Shown: positions 16,003-28,662 of the stretch, in pieces | How positions within the stretch are numbered: position 1 is the stretch's first letter | Layout: every line of letters begins with the position of its first letter | Assembly (NCBI RefSeq): GCF_900187105.1 | Contig: NZ_LT906482.1 | Span: forward strand, 1,178,001 to 1,242,000 | Source: Eikenella corrodens | GTDB lineage: Bacteria; Pseudomonadota; Gammaproteobacteria; Burkholderiales; Neisseriaceae | Length of the DNA: 64,000 bases | Direction: 5' to 3' | The notes under the pieces: model-generated | Database searches by the model: none | Told to the model about the DNA's origin: nothing | What the model saw: the letters and a program-made list of their open reading frames with translations, nothing else | Made by a program: the position numbers and the translations under genes

Positions 16003-16087
16003 GCGGACGTGGCGAAATTGGTAGACGCACCAGATTTAGGTTCTGGCGCCGAGAGGTGTGAGAGTTCGAGTCTCTCCGTCCGCACCA
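16003..16087 (+). tRNA. tRNA-Leu (anticodon UAG)
   Basis: 85-nt tRNA with encoded CCA. The acceptor stem is GCGGACG with CGTCCGC; the D arm contains TGGTAGACGCA. The anticodon stem CCAGA/TCTGG encloses the loop TTTAGGT, giving anticodon TAG at 16037-16039. A long variable arm (typical of Leu) precedes the T arm GAGAGTTCGAGTCTCTC. It reads CUA (and other CUN by wobble). Confidence 0.95.
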
Positions 16088-16228
16088 ATATTTTTATATT
16101 TTTCATTATGTTATGTAACGCTTGGTGTAAGTGTGGTGCAAATCACATCATCGGGCGTTTTTCTTTTTGGCGGTCTAGCCACCCCTTCAATCTCTGCCCT
16201 TTACCACCAAAAATGCTTCTTTGACACG

Positions 16229-16297
16229 GGTATTCGTGGCGGGAAATCTGGGCGCAGTGCATATTGCTCTAAAAAGTTCGTCTTTTTGTCCGCACCA
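16229..16297 (+). pseudogene. Degenerate tRNA-Leu copy
   Basis: AGTTCGTCTTTTTGTCCGCACCA at the right end matches the last 25 nt of the upstream tRNA-Leu, apart from a 2-nt deletion and three substitutions. To its left, CGTGGCGGGAAATCTGG and CGCA resemble the tRNA 5' half, but no cloverleaf can fold. It may be a decayed tandem copy or an integration scar. The rest of 16088-16302 shows no gene. Confidence 0.5.
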
Positions 16298-16302
16298 CAC
16301 TC

Positions 16303-16335
16303 AAAAAGCAGCCCAAAATTTTGGGCTGCTTTTTC
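16303..16335. terminator. Bidirectional intrinsic terminator
   Basis: AAAAAGCAGCCCAAAA and TTTTGGGCTGCTTTTT form a perfect stem with almost no loop. It lies between the rightward tRNA and the leftward alcohol dehydrogenase gene, so it can serve both. Confidence 0.85.
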
Positions 16336-16349
16336 ATGTCAGACAATCT

Positions 16350-17399
16350 TTACAGCGTGGCGATGTCGATCACGAAGCGGTATTTGACATCGCTTTTCAG
16401 CATCCGCTCGTAGGCGGTGTTGATGTCGGCCATGTTGATCATTTCCACGTCGGCGGTGATGTTGTGTTCGCCGCAGAAATCCAGCAGCTCTTGCGTTTCT
16501 TTGATGCCGCCGATGAGGGAACCGGCGACTGTGCGGCGGCCAAGGATCATCGGCACGGTATTCAGCGGCGGGGTGACTTCGCCCAGCAGGCCGACGTACA
16601 CCAGCGTGCCGTCGAGTTTCAGCGTCGGGATGTAGGGGTTGACGTCGTGCGCATAGGGGACGGTGTCGATGACGAGTTCAAACTGGTTCGCCACGCTTTG
16701 CATCTGCGCGGCATCGGTGGAAATCACCACGTTGTGCGCGCCGAGGCGTTTGGCGTCTGCCGTTTTGCCGGGGCTGCGCGAGAAGAGGGTGACTTCTGCG
16801 CCGAGGGCGTGAGCGAGTTTGATCGCCATATGGCCGAGGCCGCCGAGGCCGATGACCGCGACTTTGCTGCCTTTGCCGACGTGCCAGTGGCGCAGCGGCG
16901 ACCAGGTAGTGATGCCGGCGCAGAGGATGGGCGGCACGGCTTTGGTATCGAGGTTTTCCGGCACTTTCAGCACGAAGGCGTCGCTGACGGTGATGGTTTT
17001 GGCATAGCCGCCGTAGGTGGGCTGGCCGTCGTGTTTGTCGATGCTGCTGTAAGTCGCGACGAAGCCGTTTTCGCAGTATTGCTCGAGATCGTGTTTGCAG
17101 GGCTCGCAGTGGCGGCAGCTGTCGACGAGGCAGCCGATGCCGACGAGGTCGCCGGCCTTGAACTTACTGACCTTCGCGCCGACGCTGCGCACGCGGCCGA
17201 CGATTTCATGACCCGGCACCACGGGGTATATCGTGCCGCCCCAGTCGTTACGGGCGGTGTGCAGGTCGCTGTGGCAGACGCCGGTGTAGAGGATGTCGAT
17301 AACGACGTCGTCGGCGCGCGGCGTGCGGTATTCGAAGGAGAAGGGGGTGAGCGGGCTGGTGGCGGATTGGGCGGCATAGGCTTTGACGGTTTCGGTCAT
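16350..17399 (-). CDS. Zinc-dependent NAD(P)-dependent alcohol dehydrogenase (YahK/CAD type)
   Basis: 349-residue medium-chain dehydrogenase. Catalytic zinc ligands are in GVCHSDLH and VVPGHEIVG. The structural zinc cluster of four Cys lies in CLVDSCRHCEPCKHDLEQYC. The cofactor Rossmann motif is VIGLGGLGHMAIK, followed by SRSPGK, suggesting NADP preference. Close relatives such as E. coli YahK reduce a range of aldehydes. An AGGAGCT site precedes ATG 17399. It has no uptake sequence and stands alone between the tRNA and carB. Substrate is not predictable. Confidence 0.9.
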   Translation of the reverse strand: MTETVKAYAAQSATSPLTPFSFEYRTPRADDVVIDILYTGVCHSDLHTARNDWGGTIYPVVPGHEIVGRVRSVGAKVSKFKAGDLVGIGCLVDSCRHCEPCKHDLEQYCENGFVATYSSIDKHDGQPTYGGYAKTITVSDAFVLKVPENLDTKAVPPILCAGITTWSPLRHWHVGKGSKVAVIGLGGLGHMAIKLAHALGAEVTLFSRSPGKTADAKRLGAHNVVISTDAAQMQSVANQFELVIDTVPYAHDVNPYIPTLKLDGTLVYVGLLGEVTPPLNTVPMILGRRTVAGSLIGGIKETQELLDFCGEHNITADVEMINMADINTAYERMLKSDVKYRFVIDIATL

Positions 17400-17717
17400 G
17401 GCTTGGAGCTCCTATTGAAGTGGGTAAAAGAGGTGGCTATTGGCCAGGGAGTGCTGATTCCAATCAGAAACGTAAACTCGGCTTTGAAAACTGCAATTTG
17501 TAGAGGAGATGGGCTTTCAGATTGCCGGGAGCCCAATTTTTGCCAGCCAAGGCTTATATCGGATTTAGTATTCCATATTATCCATTTATCCTAATCCCAA
17601 GACAATTTAGATAACATGTTACTTCCAGAGGCTCTTAACAACCCTGCCATAATGCCCATCATCCCCAACACACCCAGCAGGTGTCTCATTCATGCTCCCG
17701 TGCTACAAAATTGAAAC
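17400..17717. other. Intergenic region between adh and carB
   Basis: About 320 bp of moderately AT-rich sequence. I see no ORF with a ribosome site, no DUS and no repeat. It presumably holds the leftward promoter of the dehydrogenase gene. Confidence 0.4.
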
Positions 17718-17754
17718 AAAAAGGCTATCCGGTAATATTCCGGATAGCCTTTTT
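17718..17754 (-). terminator. Intrinsic terminator downstream of carB
   Basis: AAAAAGGCTATCCGG and CCGGATAGCCTTTTT form a perfect 15-bp stem with a 7-nt loop. It resembles the DUS terminators, but its arms have diverged beyond the 12-mer (GGCTATCCGG instead of GGCTACCTGA). A single true eikDUS lies beside it near 17760. Confidence 0.85.
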
Positions 17755-17773
17755 ACTATTTTCAGGTAGCCTC

Positions 17774-20983
<3,210 letters not shown>

Positions 20984-21216
20984 GGTGTTTTACCTTAGAG
21001 GTTTCAAGTTATTTAAAACTATATGTAACTAGGTTGCTTGTGCTCTATATTAAGATATTCTTCAGCAAGTCGTAGCTCGCATGAGGGAGTTACGCGGTAC
21101 ACATTCTACTAGTTTACTTCACGAGGCTACCTGAAAATCGGCCAATCCTTTTTAGCCTCGCAGAAACTCAGCCTTGCTCAGCAAGACATTATTTTCAGGT
21201 AGCCTTGCTTTGGTGC

Positions 21217-21558
21217 TTAACGGGAAATTAGGCCGACGGTGAAGTCGGTTTCGCCGCGTGCGTCTTCGAAGAGGCCGATGTTGTAGCGGTGGGCTTGGCC
21301 GCAGGCGCGGACGGTCCACACTTCGCGCACCTGCATACGGCCGTGCACTTTGTGGGCGCTGTTGATTTTGCTGTGTACGGATTCGATGTTGCGGCAGTTG
21401 AACGAGGCGGCTTCGGCAGTACGTACGACTTTGAGCACGTCGTCGCGTAGGATGTTGTCGCTGCCGAAAGTGGCGCTTTCGCCGCTGAAGGCTTGGTTGC
21501 CGAGGCTGGAGCAGGCGGACAGGGCGAGGGCGGCGAGGAGGGGGATGAATTTGCGCAT
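21217..21558 (-). CDS. Small hypothetical lipoprotein
   Basis: 113 residues. The signal peptide MRKFIPLLAALALSAC ends in a lipobox (LSAC, Cys16), so the mature protein should be lipidated and outer-membrane or inner-membrane anchored. The mature part contains two further Cys (FNCRNIE and VRACGQAH) that could form a disulfide, and a C-terminal ETDFTVGLI strand. I do not recognise a named family. AAGGAATC lies 8 bp before the ATG. An inverted DUS pair with a long loop (21124-21205) lies downstream. Confidence 0.75.
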   Translation of the reverse strand: MRKFIPLLAALALSACSSLGNQAFSGESATFGSDNILRDDVLKVVRTAEAASFNCRNIESVHSKINSAHKVHGRMQVREVWTVRACGQAHRYNIGLFEDARGETDFTVGLISR

Positions 21559-21686
21559 GGGGATTCCTTAATTCGGCAGTGATGGAGCGCGAGGCCAAAT
21601 GCTGCCAATTATACGGCAATCTGTTGTGCTTTTCAGGTAGCCTGAGCAGTTATTTCTATCTGAATGAGGCTAGCTGAAACGCTAAA

Positions 21687-22340
21687 TTAAAACTCGATTC
21701 CGGCCAGCCACAGGCTCACGGCGAAGCCGATAAAGAGCAGGCCGGTGGCGGCGGTGCAGGCGGTGGTAACGCGGCGGTGGCGGCGGAATAGGTTGGCGAG
21801 GCGGTGGCCGGCGAAAACGAGCAGGGTGAGATAGCTGAAGCTGACGGTTTGCATCACCAGTGCCAGCAGCAGGAAGGAGAGGGCGGGGTGCGGATAGGCG
21901 GGATCGACGAATTGAACGAAAAACGACAGCAAAAATAGGATGGCTTTGGGGTTGGTGAGGCTGAGCAGTAGGGCGCGTTTGAAGATGTGCCCGGCGGGCG
22001 GGGTGGGTGGCAAACCGGCTGCCAAAACGGGCGGCGGGGCAAACCATTTGCGCACTGCGCCGCGCAAGAGGCCGAAGCCGATGTAGGCCAGATAGAGGCC
22101 GCCGGCGAGTTTCATGGCGTGAAATAGGGCGGGATAGAGCTTGAGCACCGTGCCGGCGCCGAGCACGGTGAGCAGGATTAGCACTAAATCGCCCAGCAGC
22201 ACGCCGCATACGGCGCGGTAGGCCTTGCGCGCACCATGTTGTGCGGCCACGGAGAGGCAAAACATGCTGTTCGGACCGGGCATGATGATGAGGATGATGG
22301 TGCCGATCAGGTAGGAGAGGGGGTTGATGATGCCGAACAT
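21687..22340 (-). CDS. leuE: LysE/RhtB-family exporter, LeuE-like
   Basis: 217 residues with about six membrane spans. The family motif IIMPGPNSMFCLS lies in TM1 and GVLLGDLVLILLTVLGAG in TM2. KRALLLSLTNPKAILFLLSFFVQFVD matches E. coli LeuE (YeaS) closely. It exports leucine and similar amino acids. The start codon lies directly after a DUS copy (22344-22355) and has no clear ribosome site. The divergent yaaA is 170 bp away. LeuE assignment is by sequence resemblance; substrate is inferred. Confidence 0.8.
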   Translation of the reverse strand: MFGIINPLSYLIGTIILIIMPGPNSMFCLSVAAQHGARKAYRAVCGVLLGDLVLILLTVLGAGTVLKLYPALFHAMKLAGGLYLAYIGFGLLRGAVRKWFAPPPVLAAGLPPTPPAGHIFKRALLLSLTNPKAILFLLSFFVQFVDPAYPHPALSFLLLALVMQTVSFSYLTLLVFAGHRLANLFRRHRRVTTACTAATGLLFIGFAVSLWLAGIEF

Positions 22341-22510
22341 GGTTTCAGGTAGCCTTTTATGGAGGCGGCTATTTTAATGAGGTAGGCGGGGTAAAGGCTA
22401 CCTGAAAACTATCTGCAAACTATCGCGCCGATTTATTCCGTCGTTTGCCTGTTGCCCCGCAGGCGGCTAAACTGCCCGCCAATTTGCACACCTTAATTAA
22501 AGAGAACGCC

Positions 22511-23284
22511 ATGTTTTTCATCCTCTCGCCCGCTAAAAACCTGAACGAAACCGCCGCCGCGCCCACTAAGGAACACAGCCAGCCCGCGCTGCTTGAGCAG
22601 TCTGCCATTCTGATGGCGCAACTGTGTGAGCTGGCGCCGCAGGATTTGTCGGCGCTGATGGGCGTGTCGGACAAAATCGCCCGCCTCAATGCCGAGCGCA
22701 ATGCGGCCTGGCAGCCGCCGTTTAGCCTGCAAAACGCCAAGCAGGCGGTGTATTTGTTTAACGGCGATGTGTATGAAGGTCTCGATGCCGAGAGCCTTGC
22801 CCCGCCGCAAATTGATTGGCTGCAAAGCCATGCCGGCCTGCTCTCCGGGCTCTACGGCCTGTTGCGCCCCTTAGATTTAATCCAGCCCTACCGTTTGGAA
22901 ATGGGCACCAAGCTGACCAACCCGCGCGGCAAGGATTTATACGCCTTCTGGGGCGGCCTGATTACCGAATTGCTGGCCGAACGCATGGTCGAGGCGCAAA
23001 CCGATGTGTTGGTAAACCTGGCTTCGCAGGAATATTTCAAAGCCGTGCAGCCGGCCAAACTCGGCGGCCGCCTGATTACCCCTGTGTTCCAAGACGAGAA
23101 AAACGGGCGCTACAAAATCATCAGCTTCTATGCCAAACGCGCCCGCGGCCTGATGCTGCGCTATGCCGCCGAACGCGCCATCACCGAGCCGGAGCAGCTG
23201 CTGGATTTCAATAGCGAGGGCTACGCCTTCTGCGCGGCGGCTTCTTCGGAAAACGAATGGGTGTTCCGACGCGGCGAGCAGTGA
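22511..23284 (+). CDS. yaaA: Peroxide stress protein YaaA
   Basis: 257 residues, normal length. It begins with [13 protein letters not shown], the YaaA/DUF328 signature, and has [22 protein letters not shown] and a basic [17 protein letters not shown] segment. In E. coli YaaA limits intracellular iron and DNA damage during peroxide stress. ATG 22511 follows AAAGAGAACGCC; the frame is open upstream but without family similarity. Confidence 0.93.
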   Translation: MFFILSPAKNLNETAAAPTKEHSQPALLEQSAILMAQLCELAPQDLSALMGVSDKIARLNAERNAAWQPPFSLQNAKQAVYLFNGDVYEGLDAESLAPPQIDWLQSHAGLLSGLYGLLRPLDLIQPYRLEMGTKLTNPRGKDLYAFWGGLITELLAERMVEAQTDVLVNLASQEYFKAVQPAKLGGRLITPVFQDEKNGRYKIISFYAKRARGLMLRYAAERAITEPEQLLDFNSEGYAFCAAASSENEWVFRRGEQ

Positions 23285-23879
23285 TGCGCGGCAGGCCGTG
23301 ATGGAGAAGCGGAGGCTACCTGAAATTTGGGAAGTGCGGCCGGGGCGGCATTTTCATTTTGAGCCGGCGTTTTCAGGTAGCCTTTTGTCGAGCCCACACT
23401 AATCGGCTTTGCTGTTTTATTCCCCTTTGACAACCGGCAACGGCATTGTTCCGCACCGCGTGCCGCCACATCAAGCAGGCTACCTGAAACCCAACCGGGC
23501 ATTTTCAGGTAGCCTGCAAGTATTTTTGCGGAGGCCGCTGGCCAAATGTGGTTTTTATGTTACGTTTTGCCGCAGCGGCAGCGCGGGGCTTGCTTGGCGC
23601 GTGAGGCCAGGTATCAAGCGGCTTTCGGGGCAACGGGTTGGGTGCTGGTTGAGTAATGTGTCAATTAAAAAAGGCAGCTAATTTGGCTGATTTGGCCGCT
23701 AGGGGAAATTATGGGTTTTTCAGCGGGCGATCAGAGTTTATAATCCGCCCAAAATTGAGTTGCGGTGCTGGCGCGCCGCGTGTGCGTAATAACGTATAGC
23801 TAAAGTCGTTTTTCTTTGCCGTTCAATGGTTTGCGGCAGAAAAGATTTTGGCTATATGCTTTTTTGAAAGGAACCAATA
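23285..23879. other. Intergenic region upstream of lysP with two DUS hairpins
   Basis: Almost 600 bp. Inverted eikDUS pairs lie at 23313-23383 (48-nt loop) and 23477-23515 (15-nt loop). The right half (23640-23870) is AT-richer and should hold the lysP promoter, but I cannot choose boxes with confidence. A 90-codon ORF at 23409-23681 is mostly DUS-derived sequence and is not called. Confidence 0.5.
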
Positions 23880-25415
23880 ATGAGTTCTTTCGATGGTAAC
23901 TCTGCTGCGGCGGTAGCCGTGGCGCCCGCACCGGCTTCTTCCGGCAGCACCAAAGTGCGTCGTCATTTAAAGTCGCGCCATCTTTCTATGATTGCCATCG
24001 GCGGCAGCATCGGCACCGGCCTGTTTATGGCCAGCGGCAGCGCCATCCATATGGCGGGCCCGGGCGGTGCCTTGGTGGCTTATGCCGCCATCGGCCTGAT
24101 GGTGTATTTCCTGATGACTTCCTTGGGCGAAATGGCCACCCATCTGCCGGTGTCCGGCTCGTTTTCCACTTATGCCGCCAAGTTTGTTGATCCCTCGCTG
24201 GGTTATGCCTTGGGTTGGAACTATTGGTTTAACTGGGTGATTACGGTGGCGGCGGATATTTCCATTGCCGCGCTGGTGATCACGTATTGGGAACCGATGC
24301 GCTTTATGCCGCCCTGGGGCTGGAGCCTGCTGTTTTTTGGGCTGATTGTGTTGCTGAACTTGTTGTCGGTCAAGGCATTTGGCGAATCGGAATATTGGTT
24401 TGCGATGATTAAGGTGATTACGGTCATCGTGTTCCTCGGCGTGGGTGTGCTCACTATTTTCGGCCTGTTGGGCGGCGAATACGTTGGCTTGACCAATTTC
24501 ACCGTGGGCGAAGCGCCGTTTTTGGGCGGCGGTTTCCCAGGTAGCTTCTTAACCATGCTGGGTGTGTTCTTGATTGCCGGCTTCTCTTTCCAAGGCACAG
24601 AACTCATCGGCATCACCGCCGGCGAATCAGAAAACCCGAAAGAGAGCATCCCGAAAGCCGTAAAACAGGTATTTTGGCGCATCCTGATTTTCTACATCCT
24701 GGCTATTTTGGTGATCGGCTTGCTCGTGCCTTATACCAGCCCGGAGCTGTTGGGCGCGGAAAGCGTGGAAGAAATCGCCAAATCGCCGTTTACGTTGGTG
24801 TTTGAGCGCGCCGGTTTGGCTATGGCGGCGGCAGTGATGAATGCGGTCATCCTCACTTCTATTCTCTCCGCCGGCAATTCGGGTATGTATGCTTCGGCAC
24901 GTATGCTGTATGCCATGGGTAAAAATGGCATGGCGTTTAAAGGTTTTCGTAAAGTAAACCGTTTCGGCGTGCCGATGCGGGCGGTTTTGGCCACAGCCGT
25001 GGTGGTGATAGCGCTGTTTTTAATCGAGATTTTTAACGATGGCGCGTATCAGTATATTGTGGCGGCCTCCGGCCTCACCGGCTTTATCGCCTGGCTTGGC
25101 ATCGCCATCAGCCACTACCGCTTCCGCCGCGCCTATATCGCTCAGGGCTTTGAGTTGAAAGACTTGGATTACCGTGCCAAATGGTTCCCCTTCGGCCCGC
25201 TGATTGCGTTGGTGTTGTGCGTGTTGGTGATTTTGGGGCAGGACACCGAGCTGGTGATGAGCGGCGCCATCGATTGGCAGCGGATTATGGTGACCTATAT
25301 GGGCTTGCCTGTATTCTTCGGTTTCTACCTCTACCACAAACTGCGCTACCGCACCCGGGTGATCCCGCTTGAGGAAGTGGATTTGGGCGACGAGGAAGAG
25401 GAAGAAGACGAATAA
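23880..25415 (+). CDS. lysP: Lysine-specific amino acid permease
   Basis: 511 residues, APC superfamily, twelve membrane spans. KSRHLSMIAIGGSIGTGLFMASG is the first-span signature. GFSFQGTELIGITAGESENP and VLSAGNSGMYASARMLY-type segments match E. coli LysP closely (GFSFQGTELIGIAAGESEDP). It takes up lysine by proton symport. Odd features are an Ala/Pro-rich N-terminal extension of about 25 residues and a very acidic C-terminal tail (DLGDEEEEEDE) not seen in E. coli. AAAGGAA precedes the ATG. Confidence 0.88.
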   Translation: MSSFDGNSAAAVAVAPAPASSGSTKVRRHLKSRHLSMIAIGGSIGTGLFMASGSAIHMAGPGGALVAYAAIGLMVYFLMTSLGEMATHLPVSGSFSTYAAKFVDPSLGYALGWNYWFNWVITVAADISIAALVITYWEPMRFMPPWGWSLLFFGLIVLLNLLSVKAFGESEYWFAMIKVITVIVFLGVGVLTIFGLLGGEYVGLTNFTVGEAPFLGGGFPGSFLTMLGVFLIAGFSFQGTELIGITAGESENPKESIPKAVKQVFWRILIFYILAILVIGLLVPYTSPELLGAESVEEIAKSPFTLVFERAGLAMAAAVMNAVILTSILSAGNSGMYASARMLYAMGKNGMAFKGFRKVNRFGVPMRAVLATAVVVIALFLIEIFNDGAYQYIVAASGLTGFIAWLGIAISHYRFRRAYIAQGFELKDLDYRAKWFPFGPLIALVLCVLVILGQDTELVMSGAIDWQRIMVTYMGLPVFFGFYLYHKLRYRTRVIPLEEVDLGDEEEEEDE

Positions 25416-25430
25416 GCCGCTTCATATAAA

Positions 25431-25473
25431 AGGCTACCTGAAAACCGTGTTTCAAGTTTTCAGGTAGCCTTTT
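25431..25473 (+). terminator. Inverted eikDUS terminator of lysP
   Basis: AGGCTACCTGAA (25431-25442) and TTCAGGTAGCCT (25459-25470) with a 16-nt loop and TTTT. Confidence 0.75.
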
Positions 25474-25520
25474 GTAGTTGTGTTATATTGCTTTTTATTG
25501 TTATGGTTTCAGGTAGCCTT

Positions 25521-26888
25521 ATGTCATCGCCATCCACTTCCACCATCGCCGCCATCGCCACTGCCGCCGGGCAGGGCGGGGTGGGCGTTATCCGGCTTTC
25601 CGGCAAGCAGCTGCTGCCGCTGGCGCAGCAAATCAGCGGCGGCAAAACCCCGCAGCCGCGCCGTGCGCTCCACACCGATTTTGTCGATGCCGCAGGTGAA
25701 GCCATCGACAACGGCCTTCTGCTCTATTTCCCTGCCCCCGCCAGCTTCACCGGCGAAGACGTGATCGAGCTGCACGGCCACGGCGGGCGCGTGGTGTTGC
25801 AGATGCTGCTGCAACGCTGCTTCGAGCTGGGCGCGCAGCCGGCCGAGCCGGGCGAATTCACCAAACGCGCCTTCTTAAACGGCAAGCTTGATTTGGCGCA
25901 GGCCGAAAGCGTGGCCGACCTTATCGATGCCGCCAGCCAATCCGCTGCGCGCCTGGCCGTGCGCTCGCTCAAAGGCGCGTTTTCCCAACAGATTCACGAG
26001 CTGGTGGACGAGCTCATCACCTTGCGCATGCTGGTGGAGGCTACCCTGGATTTTCCCGAAGAAGACATCGATTTTCTGGCCGAAGCCAAGGTGGACGAGC
26101 GCCTCGCCGCCTTGCAGGAGCGTCTTGTCCGAGTGCTTGCCCAAGCCGAGCAGGGCGCGATTTTGCGCGAAGGCATGAACGTGGTGCTGGTGGGCGCGCC
26201 CAATGTGGGCAAATCCAGCCTGCTCAACGCCTTGGCGGGTGAGGACGTGGCCATCGTTACCGACATCGCCGGCACCACCCGCGACACCGTACGTGAGCAG
26301 ATTACGCTCGAAGGTATCCCCGTGCACATCATCGACACCGCCGGCCTGCGCGATACCACCGACCCGGTGGAGCAAATCGGCATCGAGCGCAGCCGCCAAG
26401 CCGTGCAGCAGGCCGATGTGGCCTTGATTCTCATCGACCCGAACGAAGGGCTGAACGAGGCTACCTGTAAAATCCTCGCCCAGCTGCCGCCCGGGCTCAA
26501 ACGCATCGAAATCCGCAATAAAATCGACCTCAGTGGCGAAGCGGCGGAAAGCTGTGAGCAAAGCGGCCAGCCCAGCGGCGCCGACACCCTGATCAAACTT
26601 TCCGCCAAAAACGGCGCCGGGCTTGATTTGCTCAAACAGGCATTGCTGCAGCAAATCGGCTGGCAGGGCGAAAGCGAAAGCCTGTTTCTCGCCCGCAGCC
26701 GCCACTTGCGCGCGCTGGAAGCCGCCCAAGCCGAGCTCGAACTCGCCGCCCTGTGCGGCCGCCACCAGCTCGAACTCTTCGCCGAACACCTGCGCCTGGC
26801 GCAAAACGCCTGCAATACCATCACCGGCGAATTCAACGCCGATGACCTCCTGGGCGTGATTTTCAGCCGCTTCTGTATCGGCAAATAG
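25521..26888 (+). CDS. mnmE: tRNA modification GTPase MnmE
   Basis: 455 residues. The N-terminal formyl-tetrahydrofolate-binding domain (IAAIATAAGQGGVGVIRLSG, then DVIELHGHGG) and a helical domain surround a Ras-like G domain. G-domain motifs are GAPNVGKSSLLNAL (P-loop), DTAGLRDT (G3) and NKIDL (G4). The protein ends with the conserved FCIGK, whose Cys is required for function. With MnmG it makes cmnm5U at the wobble position of tRNAs. ATG 25521 comes immediately after a DUS copy (25509-25520), which takes the place of a ribosome site. Confidence 0.96.
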   Translation: MSSPSTSTIAAIATAAGQGGVGVIRLSGKQLLPLAQQISGGKTPQPRRALHTDFVDAAGEAIDNGLLLYFPAPASFTGEDVIELHGHGGRVVLQMLLQRCFELGAQPAEPGEFTKRAFLNGKLDLAQAESVADLIDAASQSAARLAVRSLKGAFSQQIHELVDELITLRMLVEATLDFPEEDIDFLAEAKVDERLAALQERLVRVLAQAEQGAILREGMNVVLVGAPNVGKSSLLNALAGEDVAIVTDIAGTTRDTVREQITLEGIPVHIIDTAGLRDTTDPVEQIGIERSRQAVQQADVALILIDPNEGLNEATCKILAQLPPGLKRIEIRNKIDLSGEAAESCEQSGQPSGADTLIKLSAKNGAGLDLLKQALLQQIGWQGESESLFLARSRHLRALEAAQAELELAALCGRHQLELFAEHLRLAQNACNTITGEFNADDLLGVIFSRFCIGK

Positions 26889-26949
26889 AGCGTTTGGAAG
26901 GCGGATACACCGCACATTGCGGGTTGGTTTCCCGCTTGCGGTAAGAGAA

Positions 26950-26978
26950 AGGCTACCTGAATTTTCAGGTAGCCTTTC
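26950..26978 (+). terminator. Inverted eikDUS terminator of mnmE
   Basis: AGGCTACCTGAA (26950-26961) and TTCAGGTAGCCT (26964-26975) with a 2-nt loop and a T run, about 60 bp after the stop codon. Confidence 0.8.
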
Positions 26979-27324
26979 TGCGTGGTAGAACCGTTTGGGA
27001 TTAGGTGTTTCATTATTTAATACATTGATATTATGTTTAATTTGTGTAGCATGGTGGTGAGGGGATTTGGGGCAAGGGAAACTTGGCCAGGTTGCCGCCG
27101 CTTTGAGGCAAATGGCTGGCATGTGCCGTTATGGCTCGTTATAATGCGAGTTATTATTATTTTTGTGCAGTTAAATTTATCAATTCATATTCTGCTTTTA
27201 TGCCAAGCATATAGTGATACGGCTTATTGGAAATTGAAATAAATTCAACTATATCATTTCGATGTTTTCAAACTGTGCCGCTGTGTTTCAGGTAGCCTTT
27301 CCACATTGCACGAGGAGAAACCCA
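26979..27324. other. AT-rich leader region upstream of niaP
   Basis: About 350 bp, with a strongly AT-rich section at 27140-27260. TATAAT occurs at 27139-27144, but the matching -35 is poor. A single eikDUS sits at 27287-27299 close to the gene. I find no ORF and no riboswitch that I can name, although a regulated leader for a vitamin transporter would be plausible. Confidence 0.4.
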
Positions 27325-28644
27325 ATGGATATTTTGTCGCGCCTTCATGCTCTGCCTTTAAGCCGTTTCCACTACCGCCTGCTGGTCTTAATCGGGCTGG
27401 GCTGGTTGTTTGATGCGATGGACACGGGTATGGTGTCATTTGTGTTGGTTACTTTGGCTAAAGAGTGGGGCTTGAGTGCGCAGCAGTCGGGCTGGGTGGT
27501 GAGCATCGGCTTTGTGGGCATGGCGCTGGGCGCGGTGTTGAGCGGTTGGGCGGCCGACCGTTTCGGGCGGCGCAATGTGTTTGCCGGCACCATGGTGCTC
27601 TACGGCGCGGCCACGGGTTTGTGCGCGTTGTCGCCGAACTTGGCCGCGCTGCTGTTTTTCCGCTTCTGGGTGGGCTTCGGCTTGGGCGGACAGCTGCCGG
27701 TGGCGGTGTCGCTGGTGAGCGAGTATGCGCCGCCGAAGGTGCGCGGGCGGTTTATCGTGCTGCTGGAGAGTTTTTGGGGCTTGGGCTGGCTGGCAGCGGC
27801 GCTGGCTTCGTATTTCCTGATTCCGAAATTCGGTTGGCACAGCGCGTTTGCGGCGGGCTCGGTGCCGCTTTTGTATGCGTTTGCGGTGTGGAAGCGGCTG
27901 CCGGAATCGGTGCCTTATCTGATTGCGGCGGGCAGGGCGGAGGAGGCGCACGAATTGGTGTGCCGTTTGGAGGCGGAATCGGGCGTGGCGCAGGCGGCAG
28001 AAATGATTGTGCCGGCTGCGCAGAAGAAGGAGAAAATCCGCCTCGCGCAGCTGTGGCGGCCGCCGTTTGCCCGCCGCACGCTGATGCTGTGGCTGATTTG
28101 GTTCGGCATCGTGTTTTCTTATTACGGGATTTTCACTTGGCTGCCCAAGCTGTTGGCGGGGCAGGGCTATTCGGTGGTGAAAACGTTTGAATATGTGCTG
28201 GTGATGATTCTGGCGCAGCTGCCGGGGTATTTTGCGGCGGCAGTGCTGGTGGAGAAAATCGGGCGCAAGGCCACGTTGGCGGGCTTTTTGGGCGCGTGTG
28301 CGGTGTGCGCCTACTGTTTCGGCCAAAGCGCCTCTACGCTAGAAATCATGCTGTGGGGCAGTTTGATGTCGTTTTTCAACCTGGGCGCGTGGGGCGTGCT
28401 CTACACTTACACGCCGGAGCTGTATCCGGTGCGCTTCCGCGCCTTCGGCTCGGGCTGGGCGGGCGCGGTGGGGCGCATCGGCGGGATTGTGGCGCCGATG
28501 GTGGTGGCCGGTATGAGCGGCAGCGGCGGTTTCGCGCGGATTTTCGTGATGTTTGCGGCGGTGCTGGCGGCGGTGGTGCTGGTGATCGTGCTGCTGGGTG
28601 AGGAAACGAAGGGGCGCACGCTGGAGGAAATCAGCGCGGATTGA
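27325..28644 (+). CDS. niaP: Niacin/nicotinate MFS transporter NiaP
   Basis: 439 residues, twelve-span MFS protein. Segments LGWLFDAMDTG, GLGGQLPVAVSLVSEYA, LLESFWGLGWLAAALASYFL, FSYYGIFTWLP, AQLPGYFAAAVLVEKIGRK and FNLGAWGVLYTYTPELYP match NiaP of Bacillus segment by segment. The DRFGRRN and ERLPESVPY-type loop motifs of the sugar-porter-like MFS branch are present. It probably imports nicotinate for NAD synthesis; related aromatic-acid transporters are an alternative. ATG 27325 follows GAGGAGAAA. Confidence 0.83.
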   Translation: MDILSRLHALPLSRFHYRLLVLIGLGWLFDAMDTGMVSFVLVTLAKEWGLSAQQSGWVVSIGFVGMALGAVLSGWAADRFGRRNVFAGTMVLYGAATGLCALSPNLAALLFFRFWVGFGLGGQLPVAVSLVSEYAPPKVRGRFIVLLESFWGLGWLAAALASYFLIPKFGWHSAFAAGSVPLLYAFAVWKRLPESVPYLIAAGRAEEAHELVCRLEAESGVAQAAEMIVPAAQKKEKIRLAQLWRPPFARRTLMLWLIWFGIVFSYYGIFTWLPKLLAGQGYSVVKTFEYVLVMILAQLPGYFAAAVLVEKIGRKATLAGFLGACAVCAYCFGQSASTLEIMLWGSLMSFFNLGAWGVLYTYTPELYPVRFRAFGSGWAGAVGRIGGIVAPMVVAGMSGSGGFARIFVMFAAVLAAVVLVIVLLGEETKGRTLEEISAD

Positions 28645-28662
28645 TGGGGTGGAGCGCTAAAA

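Noticed and set aside
23409-23681. 90-codon ORF upstream of lysP
   Set aside because: Built largely from two DUS copies (GYLK and SGSL words), with no ribosome site or recognisable family.
25875-27122. Long open frame antisense to mnmE
   Set aside because: Shadow of mnmE caused by G/C at third positions; no family similarity.
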